From NCBI GenBank assembly GCA_019351895.1, contig JABBOH010000004.1, positions 96,387 through 160,386 on the forward strand: a DNA stretch of 64,000 nucleotides. The letters run 5' to 3'. The position numbers and the translations under genes were made by a program. The notes beneath the pieces are model-generated. The model was not told where the DNA came from, ran no database searches, and was given only the letters and a program-made list of their open reading frames with translations. The DNA is from Pseudomonadota bacterium (GTDB lineage: Bacteria > Pseudomonadota > Alphaproteobacteria > Acetobacterales > Acetobacteraceae). Each line of letters starts with the position of its first letter. Positions within the stretch are counted from its first letter, which is position 1. This document shows positions 11,710 through 20,805 of this stretch, piece by piece.

Positions 11710-14700
11710 CTACCTCAGGGTCTTCACCACCAGCAGGCGCTGGCCGGCTTTCACCTCCCGCCCGGGCGTGCAGAGAACCTCCGCGACGACACCGGTGACC
11801 GCCGAGAGGATGCGCATCTCCATCTTCATGGATTCGACGATGACGACGGCGTCGCCCGCGGCGACGGCATCGCCCGGCTGCACCAGCACCTTCCAGACGT
11901 TGCCGGGGAGCGACGCCTCCACGGCGGCAAGCCCCTCGGCCAGCGCATCGTCCGGGAGAGCCTCGGGCGCGGGCTCGGCATCCGCGCGGTCGAGACCGGA
12001 GGCCCTCCACCGCTCGCGCTCGGCCGCGAACGCCGCCCGCTGAACCACGCGGAAAGCCGCGATGGCGGGTGCCTGCTCGGCCAGGTTCGCCCGATAGACG
12101 CCAAGGTCGAATTCCGTCTCCTCGATCACGATCGGATATTGCCCGCGGGGAAATCGCGCGCGGGCATCCAGAAGCTCATCGGCCGAAACCGGGTAGAAGC
12201 GGATCTGGTCGAAGAAGCGCAGCAGCCAGGGCGTGCCGCGCGGGAACACCTCCGTCTCCATCCAGGCGTTCCACATCTGGATGGTGCGGCCGAACAGCTG
12301 ATAGCCGCCCGGCCCCTCCATGCCATAGACGCAAAGGTAGGCGCCGCCGATGCCGACGGCATTTTCCGGCGTCCAGGTGCGTGCCGGATTGTATTTCGTA
12401 GTCACCAGACGGTGCCGCGGGTCCAGCGGCGTCGCGACCGGCGCTCCGAGATAGACGTCGCCGAGGCCGAGGACGAGGTAGCTCGCGGCGAAGATGATGC
12501 GCTTGACCGCCTCGATATCGTCGAGCCCGTTGATGCGGCGGATGAATTCGATGTTCGATGGGCACCACGGCGCGTCCGGCCGCACCAACTCCTGATACCG
12601 CGTCATCGCCAGCCGCGCCTGCTCGTCGTCCCAGGAGAGCGGCAGATGGACGACGCGGCTCGGCACCCGCGCATCGGCAATGTCGGCGAGCGCAGGCTCG
12701 ATCGTTTCGAGGGCGGCCATCAACGCGCCGAGCGTCAGCACGTCGGGGTCGTAATGGACCTGCAGCGAACGGATGCCGGGCACCAGATCGATGATGCCAT
12801 CGAGGCCCCGGCTGCGCAGCCGCTCCATCATCAGCTGCGCCCGCAACCGAAGAGCGATGTCGAGCACCGGCGGCCCGAACTCCACCAGCAGATAGCTGTC
12901 CCCGGCGATGCGGTAGCAGAGCGCGGCGTCGCCCTCGCCCACGCGCCGCAGCACCGGCCCCTCGGCGCCACCGAAGGCCACTCTCGCGTCGCGGAGGGAA
13001 AGGACGCGAAACCGCACGCGGTCGCCGGGCCGCAGCTGCCCGAGCTTCCATAGCTCGTCCCTCACCACGACGGCCGGGCAGACGAAGCCGCCGAGGCTCG
13101 GCCCGTCGGGCCCGAGGATGATCGGCATGTCGCCTGTGAAGTCGATGGCGCCGACGGCATAGGCGTTGTCGTGGATGTTGGAGGGATGCAGCCCGGCCTC
13201 CCCGCCATCGGCGCGGGCCCAGCGCGGACGCGGCCCGATCAGGCGCACACCCGTCCGCGCCGAGTTGTAGTGGACCTCGTAGGTTTCCCGGAAAAGATCG
13301 GCGATGTCCGCGTCCTGGAAGAAATCCGGCGCGCCATGCGGGCCGTACAGCACCCCGATCTCCCAATCATGGGTCAGGACAGGCGGCGTGACCGCCACGC
13401 GCGGGCCGACCGGCGCGGCGCCGATGCGCAGCGTGTCGCCGATGCGGAGACAACCGGTCGCGTGTCCGCCGAAGCCGCCGAGCGCGAAAGTCGCCCGCGC
13501 CCCGAGGTAGAGCGGCGCGTCGAAGCCCCCCTCGACCGCGAGATAGGCGCGGCTGCCGGCCCCGGCCACACGGCCGATCGCCAGCACCTGCCCGCGCCCG
13601 ACCGCCACCGGCTCGAACCACGGCACCGGCGCGCCGTCGAGCGTCGCTGGCATCCGCGCGCCGGCGAGCGCGATGACCGCCGCATGCTCGAACCGAAGCG
13701 TCGGCCCCGCGAGCGTGATCTCCAGCGCCGCCGCGCCTTCCGGGTTGCCGAGGATGCGGTTGGCGAGGCGGCATGACCGGTCATCCATCGGCCCGCTCGG
13801 CGGCACGCCGACATCCCAGTAGCCGATGCGTCCGGGCCAATCCTGCAGGCTCGTCTGCGTGCCGGGCGCGAGCACCTCGATGGTGCGCGGCGCGAACTCA
13901 AACGCATCGAGCGTGGCCGTCGTCATCTGCGCCTCGCCGAAGACCGGCGCCGCCAGAACCGCGCCGAGATAGGCGAGGTTGCTCTCGATCCCCCAGATCG
14001 CGCTGTCCCCGATCGCGGCCGCGAGCCGGGCGACGGCCTCCGCGCGGTCGGCGCCGTGAGCGATCATCTTGGCGAGCAGCGGATCGTAATGCGGCGTGAC
14101 CTCGGCCCCGGTCTCGATCCAGCCGTCGACACGCACGCCGTCCGCGAAGCGCACCTCGGTCAGCAGGCCGCTGCTGGGACGAAAGCCCCGCGCCGGATTC
14201 TCGGCATAGATACGCGCCTCGACCGCCGCCCCTTGCGGGACCAGAGCGGATTGAGGAGGCAACACGAACTCGCCCGCCGCCTGAGCCACCATCCATTCGA
14301 CCAGATCGACGCCGAAGACCGCTTCGGTCACGCAATGCTCGACCTGCAGCCGGGTGTTGACCTCGAGGAAGTAGAACGCGCCGCTCTCGGCATCGAGCAC
14401 GAACTCGACCGTGCCCGCCGAGCGGTAGCCGACGGACTGTCCGAGCGCCCTTGCCGCCACCGAGAGCGCGTCGCGCGTCGTGGCGCTGAGACCCGGCGCG
14501 GGCGTTTCCTCGATGACCTTCTGGTGGCGGCGTTGCAGCGAGCAGTCGCGCTCCCCGAGCGTCACGATGCCGCCCTCGCCGTCGCCGAAGATCTGCACCT
14601 CCACGTGCCGCGCGCGCGCGATATATCTCTCGAGATAGACCCGCGCGTCCCCGAAGTTCGCGCCCGAGAGGCGCTGCACACCGGCCCATTTCTCCGCGAG

Positions 14701-15225
14701 GTCGCGCGCGTCCCGGCAGATCTGCATGCCGATCCCGCCGCCGCCCGCGGTGCTTTTCAGCATCACCGGATAGCCGATGCGCGCGGCCTCGGCCGCGGCC
14801 TCCCCGGCATCGGCCAGAAGCCCGCTGCCGGGCAGCAGCGGCACGCCCTCCGCCTCCGCCAGGGCGCGCGCCGAATGCTTCAGGCCGAAGGCGCGCATGT
14901 GGGCGGGGTCCGGCCCGATGAAGCGGATGCCCGCGGCGGCCAGGGCCTCGGCGAATTCCGGCTTCTCGCTGAGGAAGCCGTATCCCGGATGGACCGCCTC
15001 CGCGCCCGTTTGGCGGCAGGCCTCGATGATCGCCGCCGCGTCGAGGTAGCTTTCAGCCGCCGATGCGGGGCCGATCCGCATGGCCTCGTCGGCCTCCCGC
15101 ACCGGGCGGGTGAAGCGGTCGGCGTCGGAATAGACCGCGACCGAGCCGACACCCATGCGGCGCAGCGTCGCGATGATCCGCCCGGCGATCTCTCCCCGGT
15201 TCGCGACGAGGACCTTGGCGAACAT
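11710..15225 (-). CDS. Urea carboxylase-type biotin carboxylase (urea or guanidine carboxylase)
   Basis: The 1171-residue multidomain enzyme uses ATP and bicarbonate to carboxylate a urea-like substrate through biotin. Residues 1 to about 450 are a biotin carboxylase (MFAKVLVANRGEIAGRIIATLR, LKSTAGGGGIGMQ, RDCSLQRRHQKVIEE, FLEVNTRLQVEH). The middle holds the carboxyltransferase domain, made of AHS2/KipA-like (LQDWPGRIGYWDVGVPPSGP) and AHS1/KipI-like parts. The C-terminus is the biotinyl domain, with Lys1134 in VESMKMEM. It is the last gene of an operon with two DUF1989 genes, each overlapping the next. That partnership is known from the guanidine pathway, in which a former urea carboxylase carboxylates guanidine. 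I cannot decide the substrate from sequence alone. No allophanate hydrolase gene lies in the window. Confidence 0.92.
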   Translation of the reverse strand: MFAKVLVANRGEIAGRIIATLRRMGVGSVAVYSDADRFTRPVREADEAMRIGPASAAESYLDAAAIIEACRQTGAEAVHPGYGFLSEKPEFAEALAAAGIRFIGPDPAHMRAFGLKHSARALAEAEGVPLLPGSGLLADAGEAAAEAARIGYPVMLKSTAGGGGIGMQICRDARDLAEKWAGVQRLSGANFGDARVYLERYIARARHVEVQIFGDGEGGIVTLGERDCSLQRRHQKVIEETPAPGLSATTRDALSVAARALGQSVGYRSAGTVEFVLDAESGAFYFLEVNTRLQVEHCVTEAVFGVDLVEWMVAQAAGEFVLPPQSALVPQGAAVEARIYAENPARGFRPSSGLLTEVRFADGVRVDGWIETGAEVTPHYDPLLAKMIAHGADRAEAVARLAAAIGDSAIWGIESNLAYLGAVLAAPVFGEAQMTTATLDAFEFAPRTIEVLAPGTQTSLQDWPGRIGYWDVGVPPSGPMDDRSCRLANRILGNPEGAAALEITLAGPTLRFEHAAVIALAGARMPATLDGAPVPWFEPVAVGRGQVLAIGRVAGAGSRAYLAVEGGFDAPLYLGARATFALGGFGGHATGCLRIGDTLRIGAAPVGPRVAVTPPVLTHDWEIGVLYGPHGAPDFFQDADIADLFRETYEVHYNSARTGVRLIGPRPRWARADGGEAGLHPSNIHDNAYAVGAIDFTGDMPIILGPDGPSLGGFVCPAVVVRDELWKLGQLRPGDRVRFRVLSLRDARVAFGGAEGPVLRRVGEGDAALCYRIAGDSYLLVEFGPPVLDIALRLRAQLMMERLRSRGLDGIIDLVPGIRSLQVHYDPDVLTLGALMAALETIEPALADIADARVPSRVVHLPLSWDDEQARLAMTRYQELVRPDAPWCPSNIEFIRRINGLDDIEAVKRIIFAASYLVLGLGDVYLGAPVATPLDPRHRLVTTKYNPARTWTPENAVGIGGAYLCVYGMEGPGGYQLFGRTIQMWNAWMETEVFPRGTPWLLRFFDQIRFYPVSADELLDARARFPRGQYPIVIEETEFDLGVYRANLAEQAPAIAAFRVVQRAAFAAERERWRASGLDRADAEPAPEALPDDALAEGLAAVEASLPGNVWKVLVQPGDAVAAGDAVVIVESMKMEMRILSAVTGVVAEVLCTPGREVKAGQRLLVVKTLR

Positions 15226-15920
15226 CAGCCGATGCCTTGTGCGACTTTCGCCATCTCGGGTTCGTTCCAGCGCGGACCGTCCCAGATCAGCACGCGGATC
15301 GGCGTCGGATTGAACCCGTTGCAGGGATTGTTGACCTGCGGACAGTTCGAGAAGACGACCAGTACGTCCATCTCGGCGCGCAGATCGACATGGCCGCCGG
15401 GTGCGGACAAGCCGTCGACGATCGCAAGCTCGCCCGCGGGCGTGATCGGCACGTTCATGAAAAAGTTCACGTTGCCGACGATGTCGCGCTTGCCGAGCCC
15501 ATACTTCCCAAGTTCCAGCAGGAAGTTCTCGCGGCAGGCGTGCATGTAGCGGGTGTGATGGCCGAAGCGCACGGTGTTCGCTTCGCAGGAACAGGCGCCG
15601 GCCGAGGTGTCGTGCCGTCCGCAGCTGTCGGCCACCACCGAAACCAGGGGCCGCCCCTCGTTCGAGAGCAACTGCGTGCCGAGGCCGATATAGGCGCCGC
15701 CCTGCTCCAGCAGCGTGTCCTGCGGGCTGTAGCGCTCAGTCGGGTTGTCCGCGTTGTAGAACAGCGCATCGACCGCCTGCTGCCCTTCGAGGTCGATCAG
15801 CCGCAGCGTCTGGCCGCGCTTGAGGATGGCGGACCACGGCGCTCGCGCGGGCACGGTCACATCCAGGATCGCGGCGCTTTCGGCGAGGCCGCTCACAAGG
15901 TCGCTCACAAGGTCGCTCAT
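15225..15920 (-). CDS. DUF1989 protein, urea carboxylase-associated / carboxyguanidine deiminase subunit (Cys-rich form)
   Basis: The 231-residue protein belongs to DUF1989, found beside urea carboxylase genes (UAAP families). Conserved features are LRLIDLEGQQAVDALFYNADNPTERYS and a Cys/His-rich segment DSCGRHDTSAGACSCEAN. NFFMNVPITPAGELAIVDG, SAPGGHVDLRAEMDVLVVFSNCPQ and the final NPTPIRVLIWD follow. The Cys/His cluster suggests a metal site. Published work on the guanidine pathway assigns paired DUF1989 proteins as carboxyguanidine deiminase (CgdA/CgdB), which is the most specific role I can propose. It overlaps its upstream partner (ATGA) and the carboxylase (TGATG). A 12-bp tandem repeat encodes its start, MSDLVSDLVSG. 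Confidence 0.85.
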   Translation of the reverse strand: MSDLVSDLVSGLAESAAILDVTVPARAPWSAILKRGQTLRLIDLEGQQAVDALFYNADNPTERYSPQDTLLEQGGAYIGLGTQLLSNEGRPLVSVVADSCGRHDTSAGACSCEANTVRFGHHTRYMHACRENFLLELGKYGLGKRDIVGNVNFFMNVPITPAGELAIVDGLSAPGGHVDLRAEMDVLVVFSNCPQVNNPCNGFNPTPIRVLIWDGPRWNEPEMAKVAQGIG

Positions 15921-16780
15921 GCCGCGCGCCCGGGCGCGAAGAGCCTGTCGGTGTTCTCGTAGCCGCGCACGGCCTCCTCGCCGAAGCTGCGGCAGAGATC
16001 GTCAGCGGCGGGCGGCGGCGCCTGCCACACGACGGCCTCCACCGGGCCCTGGGTGAAGGCCGGCCCCGGCGCCAGGGGATGAGGACAGTTCGAGATCGCG
16101 ACGAACAGGTTCATCTCGGCACGCAGATCGACGAGCGTGCCGGGCAGCCCGCCATCCCTCCAGCGGAACCGGCCTGCGCTTGCGGTTGTGTCGTCCTCCG
16201 TTCCGATCTCGGCGAAGAAGGTGATCGCGGGCGGCACATCCGCGCGGCGCAGGCCGAGCTTGCCGGCGGCGAGCCGGAAGTTGTCGCGGCTGTTGCGGAG
16301 CGTGGCGTTGCCATACTGCCGGACATTCGACGCGGGCGTGCTGCCGCCGAGAATTGTGTCGCTGGCGCCAAAGCTATCCTCGGTGATCGCGCACAACACG
16401 CGCCCCATATCCGAGAACAGCACGCGCCCGCGCGTGAGGCGCGTCGTCCATTGCAGCTTCACGGTGTCGCCGGCGTTGTAGCGCTCGCTGGTGTCGTCGG
16501 CATTCCAGATGAGCACCGAGACACCGGGATTGCCGGCGATGTTGACCAGCCGCAGCGTCTGCCCGCGAAGCACGCGCATCGTCGAGTACCACCCGCCGGG
16601 GACGATCTCGCGCTCGATGACGGTCTCGGGCCTGATCGCCGGGGGCGCCGGAACCGCCGTCATGTCGCGCGGCTGGGCGGCCTCCTTCGCCTGGGCCTGC
16701 GCCCTCAGCGCCTCATACCGGGCGCGATGCTGTTCGGGTGTCTGCTCGTCGAGGTCCGCTTCCATCCGTCCATCATCCAT
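15917..16780 (-). CDS. DUF1989 protein, urea carboxylase-associated (Cys-poor form)
   Basis: This is the 287-residue first gene of the operon and a DUF1989 paralogue of the next gene. It shares MRVLRGQTLRLVNIAGNPGVSVLIWNADDTSERYN, NFRLAAGKLGLRRADVPPAITFFAEI and GTLVDLRAEMNLFVAISNCPHPL with its neighbour. At the place where the partner has its Cys/His cluster, this protein reads ITEDSFGASDTILGGSTPASN. It may therefore lack the metal ligands and act as the partner subunit. A hydrophilic N-terminal extension of about 50 residues precedes the domain. The start is ATG 16780 or the ATG at 16765 five codons on; GAGGAG lies 12 bases before the first. No guanidine-I (ykkC) riboswitch is recognisable in the 73 bases upstream. 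Confidence 0.82.
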   Translation of the reverse strand: MDDGRMEADLDEQTPEQHRARYEALRAQAQAKEAAQPRDMTAVPAPPAIRPETVIEREIVPGGWYSTMRVLRGQTLRLVNIAGNPGVSVLIWNADDTSERYNAGDTVKLQWTTRLTRGRVLFSDMGRVLCAITEDSFGASDTILGGSTPASNVRQYGNATLRNSRDNFRLAAGKLGLRRADVPPAITFFAEIGTEDDTTASAGRFRWRDGGLPGTLVDLRAEMNLFVAISNCPHPLAPGPAFTQGPVEAVVWQAPPPAADDLCRSFGEEAVRGYENTDRLFAPGRAA

Positions 16781-16853
16781 GAAGGCTGCCGACTCCTCGT
16801 TGCGTGAACAATGAACTTGAAATGCGAAGCGTCCCGGTCCGGCGACGGCCGCG

Positions 16854-18374
16854 CTACCCGGTCCAGGCCGGTTCGAGGCTGATCCATTGCGTGTTGTCGG
16901 AGCCCTGCACCAGCAACAGCACCTGATCGCGCCGGGCGGCGCGCAAGGCCGCGAGCCGCGTCATGACATCGCCGATCCGCACGACCGGCGCACCGTCGAC
17001 CTCCAGGATCACATCGCCCGCCGCAAGGCCTTCCCGGGCGCCCACGCTATTGGGCGTCACTTCCGTGATGACGACGCCATGAGTGTCGGCGGGGATGTCG
17101 AACTTGCTCTGCAGGGCCGGGGTGAGGTCGGCGACGGTGAGGCCGAGGCCCTCGGCCGGCTCGGGCTTCGGCGGCGCGGGCGGCGCCGGCTTCGGCTTAG
17201 CGGCGGCCGAGGCCGGGGCGGGCGGCTCCCCGGCGATCGTGAGCGTCGCGCTGTCGCGATGCCCGGCGCGCCAGTAGTCCACGACGGCCGGCTCGCCGAC
17301 GCTGCTATCGGCGACCATGCGCGGGAAGGACCGCATGTCCTGCACCGTATGGCCGTCGAAATCGAGGATCACGTCGCCCGGCCGCAGATGCGCGCCCGCG
17401 GCGGGACCGCCGGGTGCGACCGTCGCGACCATCGCCCCGGTGGTCTCGGGCATCCCGAGCATCGAGGCGATGTCCGGCGTCACGTTCTGCACCTGCACGC
17501 CCATCCAGCCGGGCCGCGGCTTGCCGAAGCGCCGCAACTGATCGACGACGGCCGCTACCTCGTCCGAGGGAATGGCGAAGCCGATGCCGACGGAGCCGCC
17601 CGAGGGCGAGTAGATCGCCGTATTGATGCCGATGACCGCCCCTGCCATGTCGAAAAGTGGACCGCCCGAATTGCCGCGGTTGATGGCGGCGTCCGTTTGG
17701 ATGTAGTCGCTCGATCCCTCGTCGCCGAGGTCGCGGCCCCGCGCGCTGATGATGCCCGCCGTCACCGTGCCGCCGAGACCGTAGGGGTTGCCGATGGCGA
17801 TGACCCACTCGCCGATCCGCGCGGCGCGCGACCGGCCGAAATGCACGGCCTTGAGCGGATGGGTGGGATGGACGCGCAGCAGCGCGATGTCGTTCCGCGT
17901 GTCGCGGCCGACGACGACCGCATGCAGCGAGGTCCCGTCCGAGAGGATCACGCTGATGCTGTGCGCGCCGTCGATGACGTGGTTGTTGGTGACGATGAGG
18001 CCGGAGGGGTCGACGATGAAGCCCGAGCCGAGGCTTTGCATCTGCTCGCCGGTGGCGGCCGCGTCGGGCATGCCGGGGCCCTCGGCGCTGTTCAGGAACT
18101 GCTGAAAGCTCCGGTCGACCGGCGGCACGCCGTGATCGGCCGCGGCCGGCGGCGCGGCGGCGCTCCCGCTCCCGCTGGACGAGCCTGAGCTTCCGCTCGC
18201 GGTGCCGCCGCTCGAGTCGCTGCTCGGGGTGGCGCTTTCGGTGCTCGCGACATTGACGACGGATGGCAGCAGCTGCGCCGCCAGTTCGGCGAAGCCGGAC
18301 GGCACGCCATGAGCCGAGGCGCCGGTCGGGACACCGGTCAGAAGCAGGGCGGCGGCGAGCAGAAGGGCACGCAT
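16854..18374 (-). CDS. HtrA/DegP-family periplasmic serine protease
   Basis: The 506-residue exported protease/chaperone acts on misfolded envelope proteins. [21 protein letters not shown] is a Sec signal peptide; the ATG at 18374 was chosen for this reason over an upstream ATG at 18452. A Ser/Gly/Ala-rich linker lies at residues 45-80. The trypsin-like domain has His132 (TNNHVID), Asp162 (RNDIALLRV) and Ser236 (RGNSGGPLF). Two PDZ domains follow, the first with [19 protein letters not shown] and the second with [19 protein letters not shown], joined by a Pro/Ala/Lys-rich linker. It is divergent from mrp across 163 bases. Which Deg paralogue it is cannot be settled here. Confidence 0.9.
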   Translation of the reverse strand: MRALLLAAALLLTGVPTGASAHGVPSGFAELAAQLLPSVVNVASTESATPSSDSSGGTASGSSGSSSGSGSAAAPPAAADHGVPPVDRSFQQFLNSAEGPGMPDAAATGEQMQSLGSGFIVDPSGLIVTNNHVIDGAHSISVILSDGTSLHAVVVGRDTRNDIALLRVHPTHPLKAVHFGRSRAARIGEWVIAIGNPYGLGGTVTAGIISARGRDLGDEGSSDYIQTDAAINRGNSGGPLFDMAGAVIGINTAIYSPSGGSVGIGFAIPSDEVAAVVDQLRRFGKPRPGWMGVQVQNVTPDIASMLGMPETTGAMVATVAPGGPAAGAHLRPGDVILDFDGHTVQDMRSFPRMVADSSVGEPAVVDYWRAGHRDSATLTIAGEPPAPASAAAKPKPAPPAPPKPEPAEGLGLTVADLTPALQSKFDIPADTHGVVITEVTPNSVGAREGLAAGDVILEVDGAPVVRIGDVMTRLAALRAARRDQVLLLVQGSDNTQWISLEPAWTG

Positions 18375-18537
18375 GGGTTTGGCTGGCTCATCCGGTGGAC
18401 ATTGGCGGCATGAAGGCGGATTGTGCGCGTGCGAGCGCATGACCACAAGCACGACGAGGCGGCAGGCGCCGATATGGCCGACGAAGCCCCGCCCGCTCGT
18501 TCCCCACGCCCAGCCCTATCGCCGGAAACCACGCATC

Positions 18538-19680
18538 ATGACCCAGCCTGACCACGAGATCGACCAAGCGGTGCGGCGCCTGCTCGCCCAGTTCCGCGCT
18601 CAGGATACCGCCGGGGAGACCCTCGGCGTGACGCATGTCGAGGATGTACTCGTGCGTGACGGACTGGTACAGGTCACGCTCGGCGTCGATCGGGCGCAGG
18701 TCAGCGCGATTGAGCCCGCCCGGCGCGCGGCTGAGGGCGCCATCGGGCGGCTGCCCGGCGTGCGCAATGCGACGGTCGTCCTGACCGCCCACCGGGCGCC
18801 CGGCACCCCCGCTCCGCCGCGGCCGGCTCAAGCGGGCCACGCACACACGCATGCGCAGGCGCGAACCCCTGAGGCGCGGCCGGCCGAGGCGCGGACAGCC
18901 GCACCGAGACCCGCGCCGATACCCGGCGTCGCGCATATCCTCGCCGTCGCCTCCGGCAAGGGCGGCGTCGGCAAGTCGACGGTGTCGGTCAACCTCGCGG
19001 TCGCCCTGGCGCGGCGGGGGCTTCGTGTCGGGCTGATGGATGCCGATATCTACGGGCCGAGCCTGCCGCGGATGCTGGGCGAACACCGGCGGCCCGAGGT
19101 CCGGGGCGACCGGCTGATCCCGGTCGAGGCCTGGGGCCTGAAGGCGATGTCGATGGGCCTGCTGGTCGAGGAGGATTCCGCGATGATCTGGCGCGGCCCC
19201 ATGATCATGGGCGCGGTGCAGCAGTTCCTGGGGCAAGTCGAGTGGGGGACGCTCGATGTTCTGGTGATCGACCTTCCGCCCGGAACCGGCGACATTCAGC
19301 TGACCCTGTCGCAGCGCGCGCAAGTCTCGGGCGCGGTCATCGTCTCGACGCCGCAAGATATCGCCCTGATCGACGCACGCCGGGCGGTGCGGATGTTCGA
19401 GAAGGTCGAAATACCGGTGTTCGGCGTCATCGAAAACATGAGCGTCTTCTGCTGCCCCAACTGCGGGCATCGCGCGGAAATATTTGGCCACGGCGGCGCG
19501 CGCGCGGAAGCGGCCCGGCTCGGCCAGCCGTTTCTCGGCGAAATCCCTCTATTACTGGACGTCCGCGAAATGTCCGATGCCGGCACGCCGGTCGTGGCCG
19601 CGGCCCCGGAAAGCGAGGGTGCGCGGGCTTTCGTCGATATAGCCGATACCCTCTCGGCACGCCTCGGGCTCGGGGCTTAA
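18538..19680 (+). CDS. Mrp/ApbC iron-sulfur cluster carrier ATPase
   Basis: This cytoplasmic P-loop NTPase (380 residues) delivers iron-sulfur clusters to apoproteins. An N-terminal MIP18/DUF59-like domain (residues 1-85) precedes the ATPase, which has the deviant Walker A GKGGVGKS at 140-147, [15 protein letters not shown], and [19 protein letters not shown]. Cluster-binding cysteines are in FCCPNCGH (about 305-309). Between the two domains is an unusually long, low-complexity linker (residues 87-128) with HAHTHAQAR and PEARPAEAR, part of it encoded by the dispersed GAGGCGCGGCCGGC repeat. The ATG at 18538 starts [16 protein letters not shown]; earlier in-frame codons look non-coding. Confidence 0.92.
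   Translation: MTQPDHEIDQAVRRLLAQFRAQDTAGETLGVTHVEDVLVRDGLVQVTLGVDRAQVSAIEPARRAAEGAIGRLPGVRNATVVLTAHRAPGTPAPPRPAQAGHAHTHAQARTPEARPAEARTAAPRPAPIPGVAHILAVASGKGGVGKSTVSVNLAVALARRGLRVGLMDADIYGPSLPRMLGEHRRPEVRGDRLIPVEAWGLKAMSMGLLVEEDSAMIWRGPMIMGAVQQFLGQVEWGTLDVLVIDLPPGTGDIQLTLSQRAQVSGAVIVSTPQDIALIDARRAVRMFEKVEIPVFGVIENMSVFCCPNCGHRAEIFGHGGARAEAARLGQPFLGEIPLLLDVREMSDAGTPVVAAAPESEGARAFVDIADTLSARLGLGA
18871..18895 (+). repeat. Dispersed 15-bp repeat copy inside the Mrp linker
   Basis: GAGGCGCGGCCGGCC (18871-18885) followed by GAGGCGCGGA repeats the unit seen near 8361. It encodes EARPAEAR in the interdomain linker. Confidence 0.75.
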
Positions 19681-19901
19681 CTCGGCATCGCGCGCGACCA
19701 TGACCCGTTATTTGAATCGTCAAGAAGAACAGACGGGCGGATCTGCATGCCAGATTTGTTAATTCATGGGGAATGCCCTTGCATCCGAAGGCATAAGCCT
19801 TCAAGTAATCATTCGGCGATTCGATGAATTGCGGACAGGGTTACGTGGTTGTAACTCCCGCAGCATTATGCCGATTTCCGATTACACTTAACAGAGTTCC
19901 A

Positions 19902-20732
19902 ATGTCCTCCCACACGCCCAATCACGATGAGCCTACAGAGCCCGCCGACCCGACGGAGGCGCGCATGCGGCTCGCGCTCGGCCTTGGCACACGCCCGGCC
20001 GCAGGCAATGGCGGCTCCGGCGGCCCGGCCAATCCGCCGCAGACCTCCCACGATCCCAGCCGCCAGCGCCGCCGCTTCGCGCAGGACGGCGACGTGCCCG
20101 TCGTCATGCTGCACCGGAGCCGTGAGGGCGATGCCGGCGGCGAGAACCGGCTCGCCGCGCTGACGGCGGAACTTCGCGAGGAACGCGCGGCCCGGGCGAA
20201 GGCGGAACGTGCCCTGGAAGAAAACCACGCCCTCGTCAATTCGCTGCGGACAAAACTGAAACACGCCGAAATGACCCTCGAGGACAGGCTGCGCGCCGAT
20301 CACGACACGCGCGCGCAGTTCGACGAACTGCTGACGCATGAGCGCGAGGCGCGGCAGCGGGCGGAAACCCGCGCCGCGGAAGCCGAGCTTGCGTTGTCCC
20401 TCCGCGACCGTCAGCCGGAGACGCCCGAGCCTGCCGCACGCCGCGCCACGCCCGCGAAACGCGACCTGTTCGAGGAAATTGCGCTCCCGGAAATTCTGCT
20501 GGAGAACGTCGTGAGCGAGCCTGCGACGGGAAGCGTGGCGTCCGGCGCGGCCGCGCCGAAGCGCCGTGGCCGCAAGCCCAAGGCAGCCGCGACGGCCAAG
20601 GCCGATCCCCTTCCCGGCACCGCCTCCGCCGCCGGCGACGATGAGAGCGGCGACCAGCCGATCGAGTGGTGGCTCCCAAGCTTCCGGGCCGGCCGCAAGG
20701 CCCCGGCGCGCCGCAAGCGCACCGCCGGCTGA
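19902..20732 (+). CDS. Hypothetical coiled-coil protein with basic AT-hook-like C-terminal region
   Basis: I do not recognise a named family. The 276-residue protein, from the ATG at 19902 (MSSHTPNHDEPTEP), has a Gly/Pro-rich N-terminus. A predicted coiled coil follows from about residue 80 to 170, rich in Glu, Arg, Ala and Leu (AALTAELREERAARAKAERALEEN and on). Next comes RDLFEEIALPEILLENVV, then PKRRGRKPKAAATAK, an AT-hook-like RGRKP patch, and a terminal QPIEWWLPSFRAGRKAPARRKR. It has no membrane segment or signal peptide. A cytoplasmic, possibly DNA-associated structural role is inference only. The next gene, a Fur-type regulator, begins 74 bases on. Confidence 0.7.
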   Translation: MSSHTPNHDEPTEPADPTEARMRLALGLGTRPAAGNGGSGGPANPPQTSHDPSRQRRRFAQDGDVPVVMLHRSREGDAGGENRLAALTAELREERAARAKAERALEENHALVNSLRTKLKHAEMTLEDRLRADHDTRAQFDELLTHEREARQRAETRAAEAELALSLRDRQPETPEPAARRATPAKRDLFEEIALPEILLENVVSEPATGSVASGAAAPKRRGRKPKAAATAKADPLPGTASAAGDDESGDQPIEWWLPSFRAGRKAPARRKRTAG

Positions 20733-20765
20733 GGCGCGCGCCCGACCGGCTGAGGCGGGCGTCCC
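20724..20765 (+). repeat. Dispersed GGCTGAGGCG repeat copies before the Fur-family gene
   Basis: GCCGGCTGAGGCGCG and CCGGCTGAGGCGGGCG occur in tandem with 21-base spacing across the stop codon of the coiled-coil gene. Read in the frame of the downstream gene they give PAEARARPAEAG, the same peptide as the repeats near 8361 and 18871. Confidence 0.65.
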
Positions 20766-20805
20766 GGCAATGGCGGCTCGGCTGGCGGTCATGCTAGATC
20801 GGGGC

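Noticed and set aside
16781..16853. Guanidine-I (ykkC) riboswitch upstream of the DUF1989 operon
   Set aside because: Only 73 bases are available and I see none of the conserved core of that class.
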